Made by a program: the position numbers and the translations under genes. Of a DNA stretch of 24,920 nucleotides, positions 8,250 to 15,163 are shown one piece after another. Numbering within the stretch: position 1 is the first letter of the stretch; the number at the start of each line of letters is the position of its first letter. The stretch lies in the NCBI GenBank assembly GCA_030837825.1, contig JAUQYB010000036.1, positions 1 to 24,920 of the forward strand. The letters are read 5' to 3'. This stretch comes from Albidovulum sp. GTDB taxonomy: Bacteria; Pseudomonadota; Alphaproteobacteria; Rhodobacterales; Rhodobacteraceae. A model generated the notes under the pieces. That model did no database searches and was not told the origin of the DNA. It was given only the letters and a program-made list of their open reading frames with translations.

Positions 8250-8984
8250 ATGCAGGAAGCAGCACCGAAGATGCTCAGCCTCGACTCCGTCGAACTCTAC
8301 TACGACCACGTTTATGCCCTGAAGGGCGTCAGCATCGACCTGAGCGAGGGCGAGACCGTGGCCCTGATCGGCGCCAACGGGGCCGGCAAGTCCTCGATCC
8401 TGCGGGCGATCACCGGGCTGAGGAAGATCAGGTCAGGGTCGATCACCTATCTGGGCGAGCGGCTGGACGGGCGCCCCGCGGCCGAGATCGTGCGCCGCGG
8501 CATCGCGATGGTGCCTGAGGGGCGGCGCGTCTTTCCGTTGATGAGCGTCAGGGACAACCTTCTCATGGGTGCCTTCACGCGAACCGACAAGGCGGGGATC
8601 GACGCGACCCTCGAAAACGTCCTGACCCGCTTTCCGCGGCTTCGCGAACGCTACGGCCAGCAGGCCAGCACGCTTTCGGGCGGCGAGCAGCAGATGATGG
8701 TGATCGGCCGGGCGCTGATGGCGAAGCCCCGGCTCCTTCTTTTGGACGAACCCTCGCTCGGGATCGCGCCCAAACTGGTGCAGGACATCGCCCGCGCCAT
8801 CGTGGCGATCTCCCGCGACGAGAAGGTGTCGGTGCTTCTGGTCGAACAGAACAGCCGGATGGCGATGTCGATCTCGAACCGGACCTATGCGCTGTCGACC
8901 GGGCAGGTTGTCCTGTCTGGAAACTCGCGCGACCTGATGGACGACGACCGCATCAAGGCGGCCTATCTCGGCGGAGACCTCTGA
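8250..8984 (+). CDS. ABC transporter ATPase, LivF type
   Basis: Second ATPase of the first importer: 244 residues. Walker A GANGAGKSS is at 41-49, the ABC signature LSGGEQQ at 142-148, and Walker B LLLLDEPSLG begins near 162. IAMVPEGRRVFPLMSVRDNLLMGA (about 85-108) is the LivF hallmark. It begins 2 bases after LivG and ends 1 base before the racemase gene, so all six genes from 4298 form one operon. Confidence 0.94.
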   Translation: MQEAAPKMLSLDSVELYYDHVYALKGVSIDLSEGETVALIGANGAGKSSILRAITGLRKIRSGSITYLGERLDGRPAAEIVRRGIAMVPEGRRVFPLMSVRDNLLMGAFTRTDKAGIDATLENVLTRFPRLRERYGQQASTLSGGEQQMMVIGRALMAKPRLLLLDEPSLGIAPKLVQDIARAIVAISRDEKVSVLLVEQNSRMAMSISNRTYALSTGQVVLSGNSRDLMDDDRIKAAYLGGDL

Positions 8985-8985
8985 C

Positions 8986-9696
8986 ATGCGCCTTCTCGTC
9001 ATCAATCCGAACTCGACCGCCTCGATGACCGAAAAGATCGGCGCCGCGGCCCGCGCCGCCGCCAGCGCGGGCACCGAGATCGTCGCGGTCAACCCGCCCG
9101 CGGGGCCGGTCTCCATCGAAGGCTACTACGACGAGGCGATGAGCGTGCCGGGTCTTCTGAAGGTGATCCAGACCGTCACGGCGGCCGACGCGATCGTCAT
9201 CGCCTGCTTCGACGACACCGGGCTCGATGCGGCCCGGTGCCTGACCGACCGCCCCGTCATCGGCATTGGCGAGGCCGCCTATCATTTCGCCTCGATGCTC
9301 GCCAACAAGTTCTCGGTCGTGACCACGCTTGCACGGTCCGTCCCCGCGCTGGAGCACAACCTGCAGAAATACGGCCTCGCCACCCGCTGCGCCCGGGTCC
9401 GGTCGTCGGAAGTGGCGGTGCTGGAGCTGGAGCATCCGGGATCGGACGCCCGCGCCCGCATCAGTGCCGAGATCGGCCGCGCCGTGGTGGAGGACCGGGC
9501 CGAGGCGATCGTGCTCGGCTGCGCCGGCATGGCCGACCTTGCCGGCCGGCTTTCGGCCGAGCACGGGCTGCCGGTGCTCGACGGCGTTTCCTGCGCGGTG
9601 CGGCTGGCCGAGGCGATGGTCGGGCTGGGCCTGCGCACCTCGCGGCTGGGCGGTTATGCGCCGCCGCCGGGCCAGAAGCTGATGGCGAGCGCCTGA
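8986..9696 (+). CDS. Hydantoin racemase-like Asp/Glu racemase family protein
   Basis: A cytoplasmic cofactor-independent racemase of 236 residues. It would interconvert D- and L- forms of 5-substituted hydantoins or a related cyclic amide by two-cysteine acid/base catalysis. The family N-terminus RLLVINPNSTASMT and GPVSIEGYYDEAMSVPGLL are present. Both catalytic cysteines are visible: C74 in IACFDD and C179 in LGCAGMADL, close to positions 76 and 181 in characterised hydantoin racemases. RTSRLGGYAPPP near the end is also typical. It sits 1 base after LivF and so is co-transcribed with the importer. No hydantoinase is present in the window, so the true substrate could be another chiral intermediate; aspartate-type racemases and maleate isomerases are more distant alternatives. 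Confidence 0.85.
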   Translation: MRLLVINPNSTASMTEKIGAAARAAASAGTEIVAVNPPAGPVSIEGYYDEAMSVPGLLKVIQTVTAADAIVIACFDDTGLDAARCLTDRPVIGIGEAAYHFASMLANKFSVVTTLARSVPALEHNLQKYGLATRCARVRSSEVAVLELEHPGSDARARISAEIGRAVVEDRAEAIVLGCAGMADLAGRLSAEHGLPVLDGVSCAVRLAEAMVGLGLRTSRLGGYAPPPGQKLMASA

Positions 9697-9757
9697 GGTC
9701 CGCCGAACGATCCGCCCTGCCTTGATCCGTGTGCCGCAGCGCTATCGGCCAAGCCTC

Positions 9758-9790
9758 TTGCCGTCGAAAATAAAAGAAGTATACTGCCTA
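9758..9790 (+). promoter_or_regulatory. Promoter and operator site 1, before the PreA-like gene
   Basis: A -35 element TTGCCG (9758-9763) and a -10 element TATACT (9780-9785) are 16 bases apart. The -10 lies in the middle of the palindromic operator GAAGTATACTGC (9776-9787; full 18-base site AAAGAAGTATACTGCCTA at 9773-9790). The same arrangement recurs three more times in the window. A protein bound here would block RNA polymerase. A short hairpin, CGCGCA/TGCGCG at 9796-9813, follows at the start of the leader. Confidence 0.72.
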
Positions 9791-9842
9791 ATAGTCGCGC
9801 ATGAGATTGCGCGGGAAAGACGAATCATCGCGGGAGGGATGA

Positions 9843-11183
9843 ATGGCGGACATGCGGGTCGACTTCTGCGGAGTGACGTTCAAGAACCCCGTGATCATCG
9901 CGTCGCTGGAAACCACCAACAGCCCCGACCTGATGCGCCAGTGCTTCGACGGCGGCGCCGCCGGCGCCATCATCAAGACCCTGACCGACATCGAGGACAT
10001 GGCGCGGCTGACCGAGAATTCGAAATACTGCGTGATGAACTCCAAGGGCGACATCATCGCCGGCAAGCCCGCCCGGGATTTCGTCTTCTACAGCCGGTCG
10101 GGCTATTCCAGCACCTACTACAAGGACTGGATCCCCGACCTGAAGGAGACCCAGAAATATGCGGCCGAACGCGGTGCCCATCTGATTGGCAGCGCCGGCG
10201 CCAAGGACATCAACGGCTGGAAGGACATCTGCCGCACCATCGAGGATTGCGGCCTGCCGATGGTGGAGCTGAACTTCGGCTGCCCGCATCCGGCGATGAT
10301 GCCCGGGGTGCACGGCGGCTCGATGATCGGGCAGGAGCCGGAGGTGGCCTTCGAGGTGACCCGGCAGGTCTGCGAATCCGTCGGCATTCCGGTGGTCGTC
10401 AAGCTGACGCCCGATCAGTCCAAGCCGCTGGCCGTGGCCAAGGCGGTGCGCGAGGCCGGCGCGGCCGGGGTGACGGCGATCAACCGGCACACCGGCTTCG
10501 TGGTGGACATCGAGACGGGACAGCCGCGCATCGGCGGCCCGGCCGGGATCGGCGGCACCTGGGTGAAGCCGCTGTCGCTGCGCTGGGTGCACCGCATCCA
10601 CGAAGACCTCGGCATTCCGGTTTCAGGGTCGAACGGCATCTTCGACCACCGCGACGTGATCGAGTTCCTGATGGCCGGCGCCACCATCGTGCAGGTCGGC
10701 TCGATCCTCATGGTCAAGGGCATCAAGTGGCTGCCGAAGATCATCGAGGGTGTCGAGGCGTTCATGGACGAAAAGGGCTACGCCTCGGTCGACGAGATGA
10801 TCGGCCTCGCCTCGCGCCGGTCGGTCAGGGACTATTCCGAACAGTTCTCCCGCAACCGGGTCCATGCGGTCATCAACGACGACACCTGCAAGAACCCGAC
10901 CTGCAACATCTGCATCCAGGTCTGCTTCTACGAGGCGCTGTCGCAGACTACGGCCGGCACGGTGGAGGTGCATACCGGCAACTGCATCGGCTGCGAGCTG
11001 TGCATGGATGTCTGCCCCTTCGATTCCATCGAGATGCGAGAGACCACGCCGCTGCAGTTCGACGCGGGGTATTTCAACATCCCCGAGACGGTCTTCGAGA
11101 CGGACAAGTTCACGACCCGGCGCAACAACATGGACACGATCCGCGCCCACAGCCCGAAATTCACCAAGGAACCTGCCGAATAG
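9843..11183 (+). CDS. PreA-like dihydropyrimidine dehydrogenase / dihydroorotate dehydrogenase family protein with Fe-S domain
   Basis: A flavin oxidoreductase of 446 residues. It has a DHOD-type FMN barrel (about 5-320) and a C-terminal two-cluster ferredoxin domain (about 340-395). Barrel motifs include VTFKNPVIIAS at the N-terminus, VELNFGCPHP at 141-150, GQEPEVA at 163-169, VVKLTPDQ at 185-192 and SGSNGIFDHRDVIEFLMAGA at 261-280. Cluster cysteines are C349, C354, C357, C361 (an unusual CX4CX2CX3C) and C381, C384, C387, C391 (normal CX2CX2CX3C). PreA normally pairs with the flavoprotein PreT to interconvert uracil or thymine and the dihydro forms; no PreT is seen, and the ferredoxin and ferredoxin reductase downstream probably replace it. 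GGGAGGG lies 5 bases before the ATG. Sequence outside the motifs is divergent, so the substrate may not be a pyrimidine. Confidence 0.85.
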   Translation: MADMRVDFCGVTFKNPVIIASLETTNSPDLMRQCFDGGAAGAIIKTLTDIEDMARLTENSKYCVMNSKGDIIAGKPARDFVFYSRSGYSSTYYKDWIPDLKETQKYAAERGAHLIGSAGAKDINGWKDICRTIEDCGLPMVELNFGCPHPAMMPGVHGGSMIGQEPEVAFEVTRQVCESVGIPVVVKLTPDQSKPLAVAKAVREAGAAGVTAINRHTGFVVDIETGQPRIGGPAGIGGTWVKPLSLRWVHRIHEDLGIPVSGSNGIFDHRDVIEFLMAGATIVQVGSILMVKGIKWLPKIIEGVEAFMDEKGYASVDEMIGLASRRSVRDYSEQFSRNRVHAVINDDTCKNPTCNICIQVCFYEALSQTTAGTVEVHTGNCIGCELCMDVCPFDSIEMRETTPLQFDAGYFNIPETVFETDKFTTRRNNMDTIRAHSPKFTKEPAE

Positions 11184-11193
11184 GGAGAAGCCA

Positions 11194-11571
11194 ATGGCGG
11201 TCAACAAGATTCATCGAGAGTTCTACCAGGTCGACCTCGGCAGCGGCTGGGAGACGCCGAAGGGCTATCCTGCGGGGATCAAGCAGAAGATCCTTTCCGG
11301 CACGCTCGACATGGCGAACCGGCAGGGGGGTCACACGAGGCTCCTGAAGTTCGAGCCGGGCACCTACACGACGGTTCCGTTCGAGCATGACTACTGGGAA
11401 GAAGTCTTCGTGATCGAGGGCGACCTCTGGGTCGGCAACGACGGGCCCGGGGGTGGCGAACGCTTTGGCCAGTATACCTATTGCGTGCGCCCGCCGCATG
11501 TCGCCCACGGTCCCTTCCGGACCGAGAACGGCTGCCTGCTGCTGGAGCAGCACTACTACGATCCGCAGTAA
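11194..11571 (+). CDS. Small single-domain cupin protein
   Basis: A 125-residue cupin, probably cytoplasmic, of unknown reaction. A reduced cupin motif 1 is visible at about 56-76 (G56, H65, E69/E70, G76: EHDYWEEVFVIEGD). Motif 2 is at about 100-106 (PPHVAHG, H102 and H105). These could hold a metal ion, but the first motif has only one clear histidine. It begins 10 bases after the PreA-like gene behind a GGGAG ribosome site, so it is co-transcribed and probably acts on the same compound or on a reactive intermediate. Relatives are usually annotated only as cupin-domain proteins. Confidence 0.8.
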   Translation: MAVNKIHREFYQVDLGSGWETPKGYPAGIKQKILSGTLDMANRQGGHTRLLKFEPGTYTTVPFEHDYWEEVFVIEGDLWVGNDGPGGGERFGQYTYCVRPPHVAHGPFRTENGCLLLEQHYYDPQ

Positions 11572-11582
11572 GCCGGTTCCCG

Positions 11583-11606
11583 ACGGGCCGCCCGCCGGCG
11601 GCCCGT
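11583..11606 (+). terminator. Strong hairpin between cupin and amidase genes
   Basis: ACGGGCCGCC (11583-11592) and GGCGGCCCGT (11597-11606) pair perfectly over 10 bases with a 4-base loop, 12 bases after the cupin stop and 20 before the amidase start. No T-run follows, so it may be a partial terminator or an mRNA-stabilising processing hairpin that lowers expression of the downstream genes, rather than a full stop. Confidence 0.45.
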
Positions 11607-11625
11607 ATCCCATGACGGTCAGGCC

Positions 11626-12972
11626 ATGATCCAGAACATCACAGACCTTTCGCGCAAGCTCGAGAAGGGCGCCGTCCGCAGCGCCGACCTCGTCGCCGAA
11701 ACGCTGGAGCGCATCGCCGGCCCCGACGGACAGGACGGGCGCGTGTTCCTCTCCACCTGGCCGGAGGCCGCGCTGGCCGAGGCCGAATGGATCGACGCGG
11801 GCCGCGTGAAGGGGCTGGCGCTGCCGCGCCATGCGGGCGTGCCGATCGCCATCAAGGACCTCTTCGACGTGAAGGGCGAGGTGACCCGCGCGGGGTCGCG
11901 CGTGCTCGACACGCAGGCGCCGGCGGAGGCCGATGCCGAAATCGTCCGCCGCCTGCGCCGTGCGGGCTTCGTCCTCGTCGGCAAGAACAACATGACCGAG
12001 TTCGCCTATTCCGGTCTCGGGATGAACGCGCATTTCGGCACGCCGCGGAACCCGCGCGACACCTCGGCCGACCGCATTCCCGGCGGCTCCTCCTCCGGCG
12101 CGGGTGTTGCCGTGGCTGCGGGGCTGGTGCCGGCGGCGATCGGCACCGACACCGGCGGCTCCTGTCGCATCCCGGCAGCCTTCTGCGGGGTCGTCGGGTT
12201 CAAGCCCACCTCTGCCCGGGTGCCGAAGGACGGCACCGTGCCGCTGTCGAGGTCGCTCGACTGCATTGGGCCGCTGGCCACCAGCGTGTCCTGCTGCGCG
12301 GTGCTCGATTCCGTGCTTGCGGGCGGCGGGGGCGAGGATGTGCCGTCGTTCCCTGAAGGCGGGCTGCGGCTTGGCGTGCTGGAAGGCTACGTCACCGAAC
12401 ATCTCGATTCCGGCGTGGGCGCCGCCTTCCAGGCGATGCTGACCCGGCTCTCGCGCCGGGGGGTGCGGCTGACGCCGCTGACCATTGCCGAGCTTGCCGA
12501 CCTGCCGAAGATCAACGCCAAGGGCGGCCTCGTCGGCGCCGAAGCCCATGCCTGGCACGCGCCGCTTCTGGAAACGCGGGGCGAGTTCTACGACCCCTGG
12601 GTGCGCGAACGGTTCAGCGCCGGACGGTCGCAGACGGCGGAGGACTACATCCGGGTGGTCGAGGCGCGGGCAAGGATGCGCGCGCTGGTGGAGACGCGGC
12701 AGATGCCGTTCGACGCGCTGATCTTGCCCACCGTGCAGATCGTCGCCCCGACGATCGAAAGCCTGGCCGACAGCGCGGTCTCCGGCCCCGTCAACCTGCT
12801 CTGCCTGCGCAACACGGCGGTCGGGAACTTCCTCGACCTGCCGGCGATCTCGATTCCCTGCCACGAAGGGGGCGCCCTTCCGGTCGGCGCGATGCTGATG
12901 GGCCGCACCGGCGAGGACCGGCGGCTTCTGTCCATCGCGCGCGGCCTCGAAGGCGCCATCCGCGGCCACTGA
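11626..12972 (+). CDS. Amidase signature family amidohydrolase
   Basis: A 448-residue enzyme that hydrolyses a C-N amide bond; usual family length. The Ser-cisSer-Lys triad is complete: K77 in IAIKDLF, the bridging serine near S155 in PGGSSSGAG, and the nucleophile S179 in GTDTGGSCRIPAAFCG. The C-terminal half is the variable, substrate-selecting part and gives no specific match. Similarity is general to Asp/Glu-tRNA amidotransferase A-like, malonamidase and aryl-amidase members; the lone gene, without gatB/gatC, argues for a catabolic role. It is followed after 15 bases by the DUF2848 gene. The likely step is opening or trimming of an amide, ureide or carbamoyl intermediate, with ammonia release (inference). 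Confidence 0.9.
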   Translation: MIQNITDLSRKLEKGAVRSADLVAETLERIAGPDGQDGRVFLSTWPEAALAEAEWIDAGRVKGLALPRHAGVPIAIKDLFDVKGEVTRAGSRVLDTQAPAEADAEIVRRLRRAGFVLVGKNNMTEFAYSGLGMNAHFGTPRNPRDTSADRIPGGSSSGAGVAVAAGLVPAAIGTDTGGSCRIPAAFCGVVGFKPTSARVPKDGTVPLSRSLDCIGPLATSVSCCAVLDSVLAGGGGEDVPSFPEGGLRLGVLEGYVTEHLDSGVGAAFQAMLTRLSRRGVRLTPLTIAELADLPKINAKGGLVGAEAHAWHAPLLETRGEFYDPWVRERFSAGRSQTAEDYIRVVEARARMRALVETRQMPFDALILPTVQIVAPTIESLADSAVSGPVNLLCLRNTAVGNFLDLPAISIPCHEGGALPVGAMLMGRTGEDRRLLSIARGLEGAIRGH

Positions 12973-12987
12973 GCGAAAGGACCGACC

Positions 12988-13686
12988 ATGCCCGCCCAAG
13001 TCGTATTCGACGCCACCTTCACCTCGCGCTCGGGGTCCGAACGCGCCCGGGTCGCGGTCCACAAGGTGATCGTCGGCGGCTGGACCGGCCGCGACAAGGC
13101 CGCGCTCCAGCACCACATCGACGAGCTGGCGAAGATCGGGGTGAAGGCGCCCTCGAAGACCCCGCTCTTCTATCGCGTCGGCGTGTCGCGCCTGTCGACG
13201 GCGGATGCGATCGAGGTGTTGGGCGACGGGTCGAGCGGCGAGGTGGAATATGTCCTCTTGAACCACGGCGGCCGGATCTGGGTCGGCGCCGGGTCGGACC
13301 ATACCGACCGGGTGGTGGAGCACATGGGCATCTCGGTCGCCAAGCAGCTTTGCGACAAGCCGATCGCCTCCGAGTTCTGGCCGCTCGACGAGGTCGAGCC
13401 GCACTGGGACCAACTGCGGCTCCGCTCCGTGATCGTCGAGAACGGCGCGGAGGTGGTCTATCAGGACGGCGGCGTGGCCGGGCTGATCTCGCCCCGCGAG
13501 CTTCTGGCGACGCTGGCCGAGGAGGGCGGCGAACTGGCCGAGGGCGTGCTGATGTTCGGCGGCACCTGCGGCGCCATCGGCGGCGTGCGCTCCAGCCCGC
13601 GCTTCCGGCTGGAGCTGACCGATCCGGTGCTGAACCGGACCATCGCGCACGGTTACGACGTCATCCCCGTCCCCATCGTGGGATGA
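12988..13686 (+). CDS. DUF2848 family protein
   Basis: A 232-residue protein I recognise as the DUF2848 family. Conserved pieces are VIVGGWTGRDKAALQHHI, TPLFYRVGVSRLSTA, SSGEVEYVLL, WVGAGSDHTDR, AKQLCDKPIASEFWPL, GTCGAIGGVR and LTDPVLNR. The order of the last blocks recalls fumarylacetoacetate-hydrolase-fold proteins, so a hydrolase or lyase role is possible, but no activity is established that I know of. Members often sit beside amidases, as here. The ribosome site AAGGA is 7 bases before the ATG. It is the last gene before a new promoter that starts 4 bases after its stop. Confidence 0.8.
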   Translation: MPAQVVFDATFTSRSGSERARVAVHKVIVGGWTGRDKAALQHHIDELAKIGVKAPSKTPLFYRVGVSRLSTADAIEVLGDGSSGEVEYVLLNHGGRIWVGAGSDHTDRVVEHMGISVAKQLCDKPIASEFWPLDEVEPHWDQLRLRSVIVENGAEVVYQDGGVAGLISPRELLATLAEEGGELAEGVLMFGGTCGAIGGVRSSPRFRLELTDPVLNRTIAHGYDVIPVPIVG

Positions 13687-13689
13687 GGA

Positions 13690-13723
13690 TTGCACCTCCG
13701 GAATATACGAAGTATACTTCCTA
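13690..13723 (+). promoter_or_regulatory. Promoter and operator site 2, before the ferredoxin gene
   Basis: TTGCAC (13690-13695) and TATACT (13713-13718) are 17 bases apart. The -10 is the centre of the perfect 12-base palindrome GAAGTATACTTC (13709-13720; 18-base site TACGAAGTATACTTCCTA at 13706-13723). Transcription would begin near 13725, leaving a very short leader with GGGAG before the ATG at 13740. This is the most symmetrical of the four copies. Confidence 0.75.
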
Positions 13724-13739
13724 AAAACGGGAGTGAGCC

Positions 13740-14264
13740 ATGACCTACGTCGTCACCGAGAACTGCGTCAACTGCAAGTATCAGGACTGCGTGACCGTCT
13801 GCCCGGTGGACTGTTTCTACGAGGGCGAGAACTTCCTGGTGATCCACCCCGAGGAATGTATCGACTGCGGCGTCTGCGAACCGGAATGCCCCGCCGATGC
13901 GATCAAGGCCGATACCGCGCCGGGGCTCGACGACTGGCTGGCGATCAACGCGCGCTACGCCATGCTCTGGCCCAACATCACCGAGATCGGCACCGTGCCG
14001 GCCGATGCCGATGCCTGGAACGGCAAGCCCGGCAAGGCCGCGCTTCTGATCACCCGCGACGCCCCGTCGCGCAATCACCCGCAGAAGCCCACCTATCCCG
14101 CGGGTGGTGAGCCCGCGCCGGAGGTGCAGGAGGGTTTCGAGGTCGAGGGCGCCAGAATCGCCTTCCCCGAACCCGGCGCGGGCGCCGTCCCCGTCGTGCT
14201 GACGCGGATCGACGGGACCGGGGACGACGGATTCGAGATGGACGGCCTGCGCGTGAAATCCTGA
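13740..14264 (+). CDS. 7Fe ferredoxin (FdxA type) with long C-terminal extension
   Basis: A soluble electron carrier of 174 residues. The first ~107 residues match the FdxA/Azotobacter ferredoxin I family, with cysteines C9, C12, C17, C21, C25, C40, C43, C46 and C50 in the spacing for one 3Fe-4S and one 4Fe-4S cluster. [21 protein letters not shown] and the LWPNIT tail motif are typical. Ordinary members end near residue 107-112; here about 65 more residues follow, rich in Pro, Gly and Glu, ending with an acidic segment. The extension reads in frame with normal codon character and is unexplained; it may dock a partner. It has its own regulated promoter and is followed by a ferredoxin-NADP+ reductase, so it most likely links NADPH to the PreA-like protein or to the molybdenum enzyme. 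Confidence 0.92.
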   Translation: MTYVVTENCVNCKYQDCVTVCPVDCFYEGENFLVIHPEECIDCGVCEPECPADAIKADTAPGLDDWLAINARYAMLWPNITEIGTVPADADAWNGKPGKAALLITRDAPSRNHPQKPTYPAGGEPAPEVQEGFEVEGARIAFPEPGAGAVPVVLTRIDGTGDDGFEMDGLRVKS

Positions 14265-14311
14265 CGGAACCTTGCCGGCGCTCGCGCGGCCCGGCCAACA
14301 TGGAGATTCGC

Positions 14312-15115
14312 ATGAACGTGCTGCAACAGCCCCGGAACGCCGCCGCCACGGCCGAGGGCCAGACCGTCCTCAGCGTTCGCCACTGGGACGACCGGCTGTT
14401 TTCCTTCCGGGTGAGCCGGCCCGCCGGCTTCCGCTTCCGCTCGGGCGAGTTCGTGATGATCGGCCTGCCCGGTGATGACGGCAAGCCGATCCTCCGGGCC
14501 TATTCGATCGCCTCGCCCTTCTGGGACGAAGAGCTGGAATTCTACTCGATCAAGGTGCCGGACGGACCGCTCACCTCCCGGCTCCAGAAGATCGTTCTTG
14601 GCGACCGGGTGATCGTCCGGACGAAGCCGACCGGAACGCTGGTGCTGGATGCGCTGCTGCCCGGCCGGACGCTCTGGATGGTCTCGACCGGGACCGGCGT
14701 GGCGCCCTTCGCGAGCCTGATGCGCGAACCCGAGACCTACGAGAAGTTCCAGAACGTGATCCTGACCCAGACCTGCCGCCGGGTGAGCGAGCTGGACTAT
14801 GGCGCGGACCTGCACCGGAGGTTGCTGGACGACCCGCTGGTGGGCGAGGAGGCGGCGGTGAAGTTCCGCCGCTATGCCACCACCACCCGCGAGCCTTCGG
14901 GGCGGATGGGGCGGATCACCGATCTGATCGAAAGCGGGCAGGTTTTCACGGACCTCGGCCTGCCGCCGCTCGACCCCGCCCATGACCGGGTGATGATCTG
15001 CGGCTCGATGGCGCTCAACCTCGACATGAAGCGCCTGCTCGAAGCGCGGGGTTTCACCGAAGGCGCCAACAGCCGTCCCGGCGAGTATGTCGTCGAGCGC
15101 GCCTTCGTCGACTGA
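14312..15115 (+). CDS. fpr: Ferredoxin-NADP+ reductase, bacterial FPR type
   Basis: An FAD enzyme of 267 residues passing electrons between NADPH and ferredoxin. The FAD motif RAYSIASP is at 62-69, the NADP motif STGTGVAPF at about 125-133, and ICGSMALNLDMK near 229-240. The C-terminus EYVVERAFVD is typical of subclass I bacterial reductases. The ATG at 14312 was chosen because GGAG lies 6 bases upstream; an ATG at 14300 in the same frame has no ribosome site. It lies 47 bases after the ferredoxin gene and is probably co-transcribed from site 2. With the ferredoxin it forms a dedicated electron supply replacing the PreT half of dihydropyrimidine dehydrogenase (inference). Confidence 0.93.
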   Translation: MNVLQQPRNAAATAEGQTVLSVRHWDDRLFSFRVSRPAGFRFRSGEFVMIGLPGDDGKPILRAYSIASPFWDEELEFYSIKVPDGPLTSRLQKIVLGDRVIVRTKPTGTLVLDALLPGRTLWMVSTGTGVAPFASLMREPETYEKFQNVILTQTCRRVSELDYGADLHRRLLDDPLVGEEAAVKFRRYATTTREPSGRMGRITDLIESGQVFTDLGLPPLDPAHDRVMICGSMALNLDMKRLLEARGFTEGANSRPGEYVVERAFVD

Positions 15116-15134
15116 CGCGCCGATCCTGTCGTCC

Positions 15135-15157
15135 GTGCGGCACGGATGGTGCCGTGC
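15135..15157. terminator. Hairpin between converging genes
   Basis: CGGCAC (15138-15143) and GTGCCG (15149-15154) pair perfectly around a 5-base loop. Three more pairs outside, two of them G-T wobbles, extend the stem. It sits in the 48-base gap between the converging reductase and 2Fe-2S subunit genes, where a two-way terminator is expected. No clear T-run is present. Confidence 0.4.
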
Positions 15158-15163
15158 GGCCCG

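Noticed and set aside
10261..10350. Absence of the DPD active-site cysteine in the PreA-like protein as an oddity
   Set aside because: From memory, E. coli-type PreA also lacks a cysteine there and has a Ser in the same place (compare S160 in GGSMIGQ), so this is probably normal for the bacterial branch.
11161..13695. Minus-strand open frame of 844 codons across cupin, amidase and DUF2848 genes
   Set aside because: It covers three recognisable plus-strand genes and their gaps; its translation is His/Arg/Asp-rich shadow sequence.
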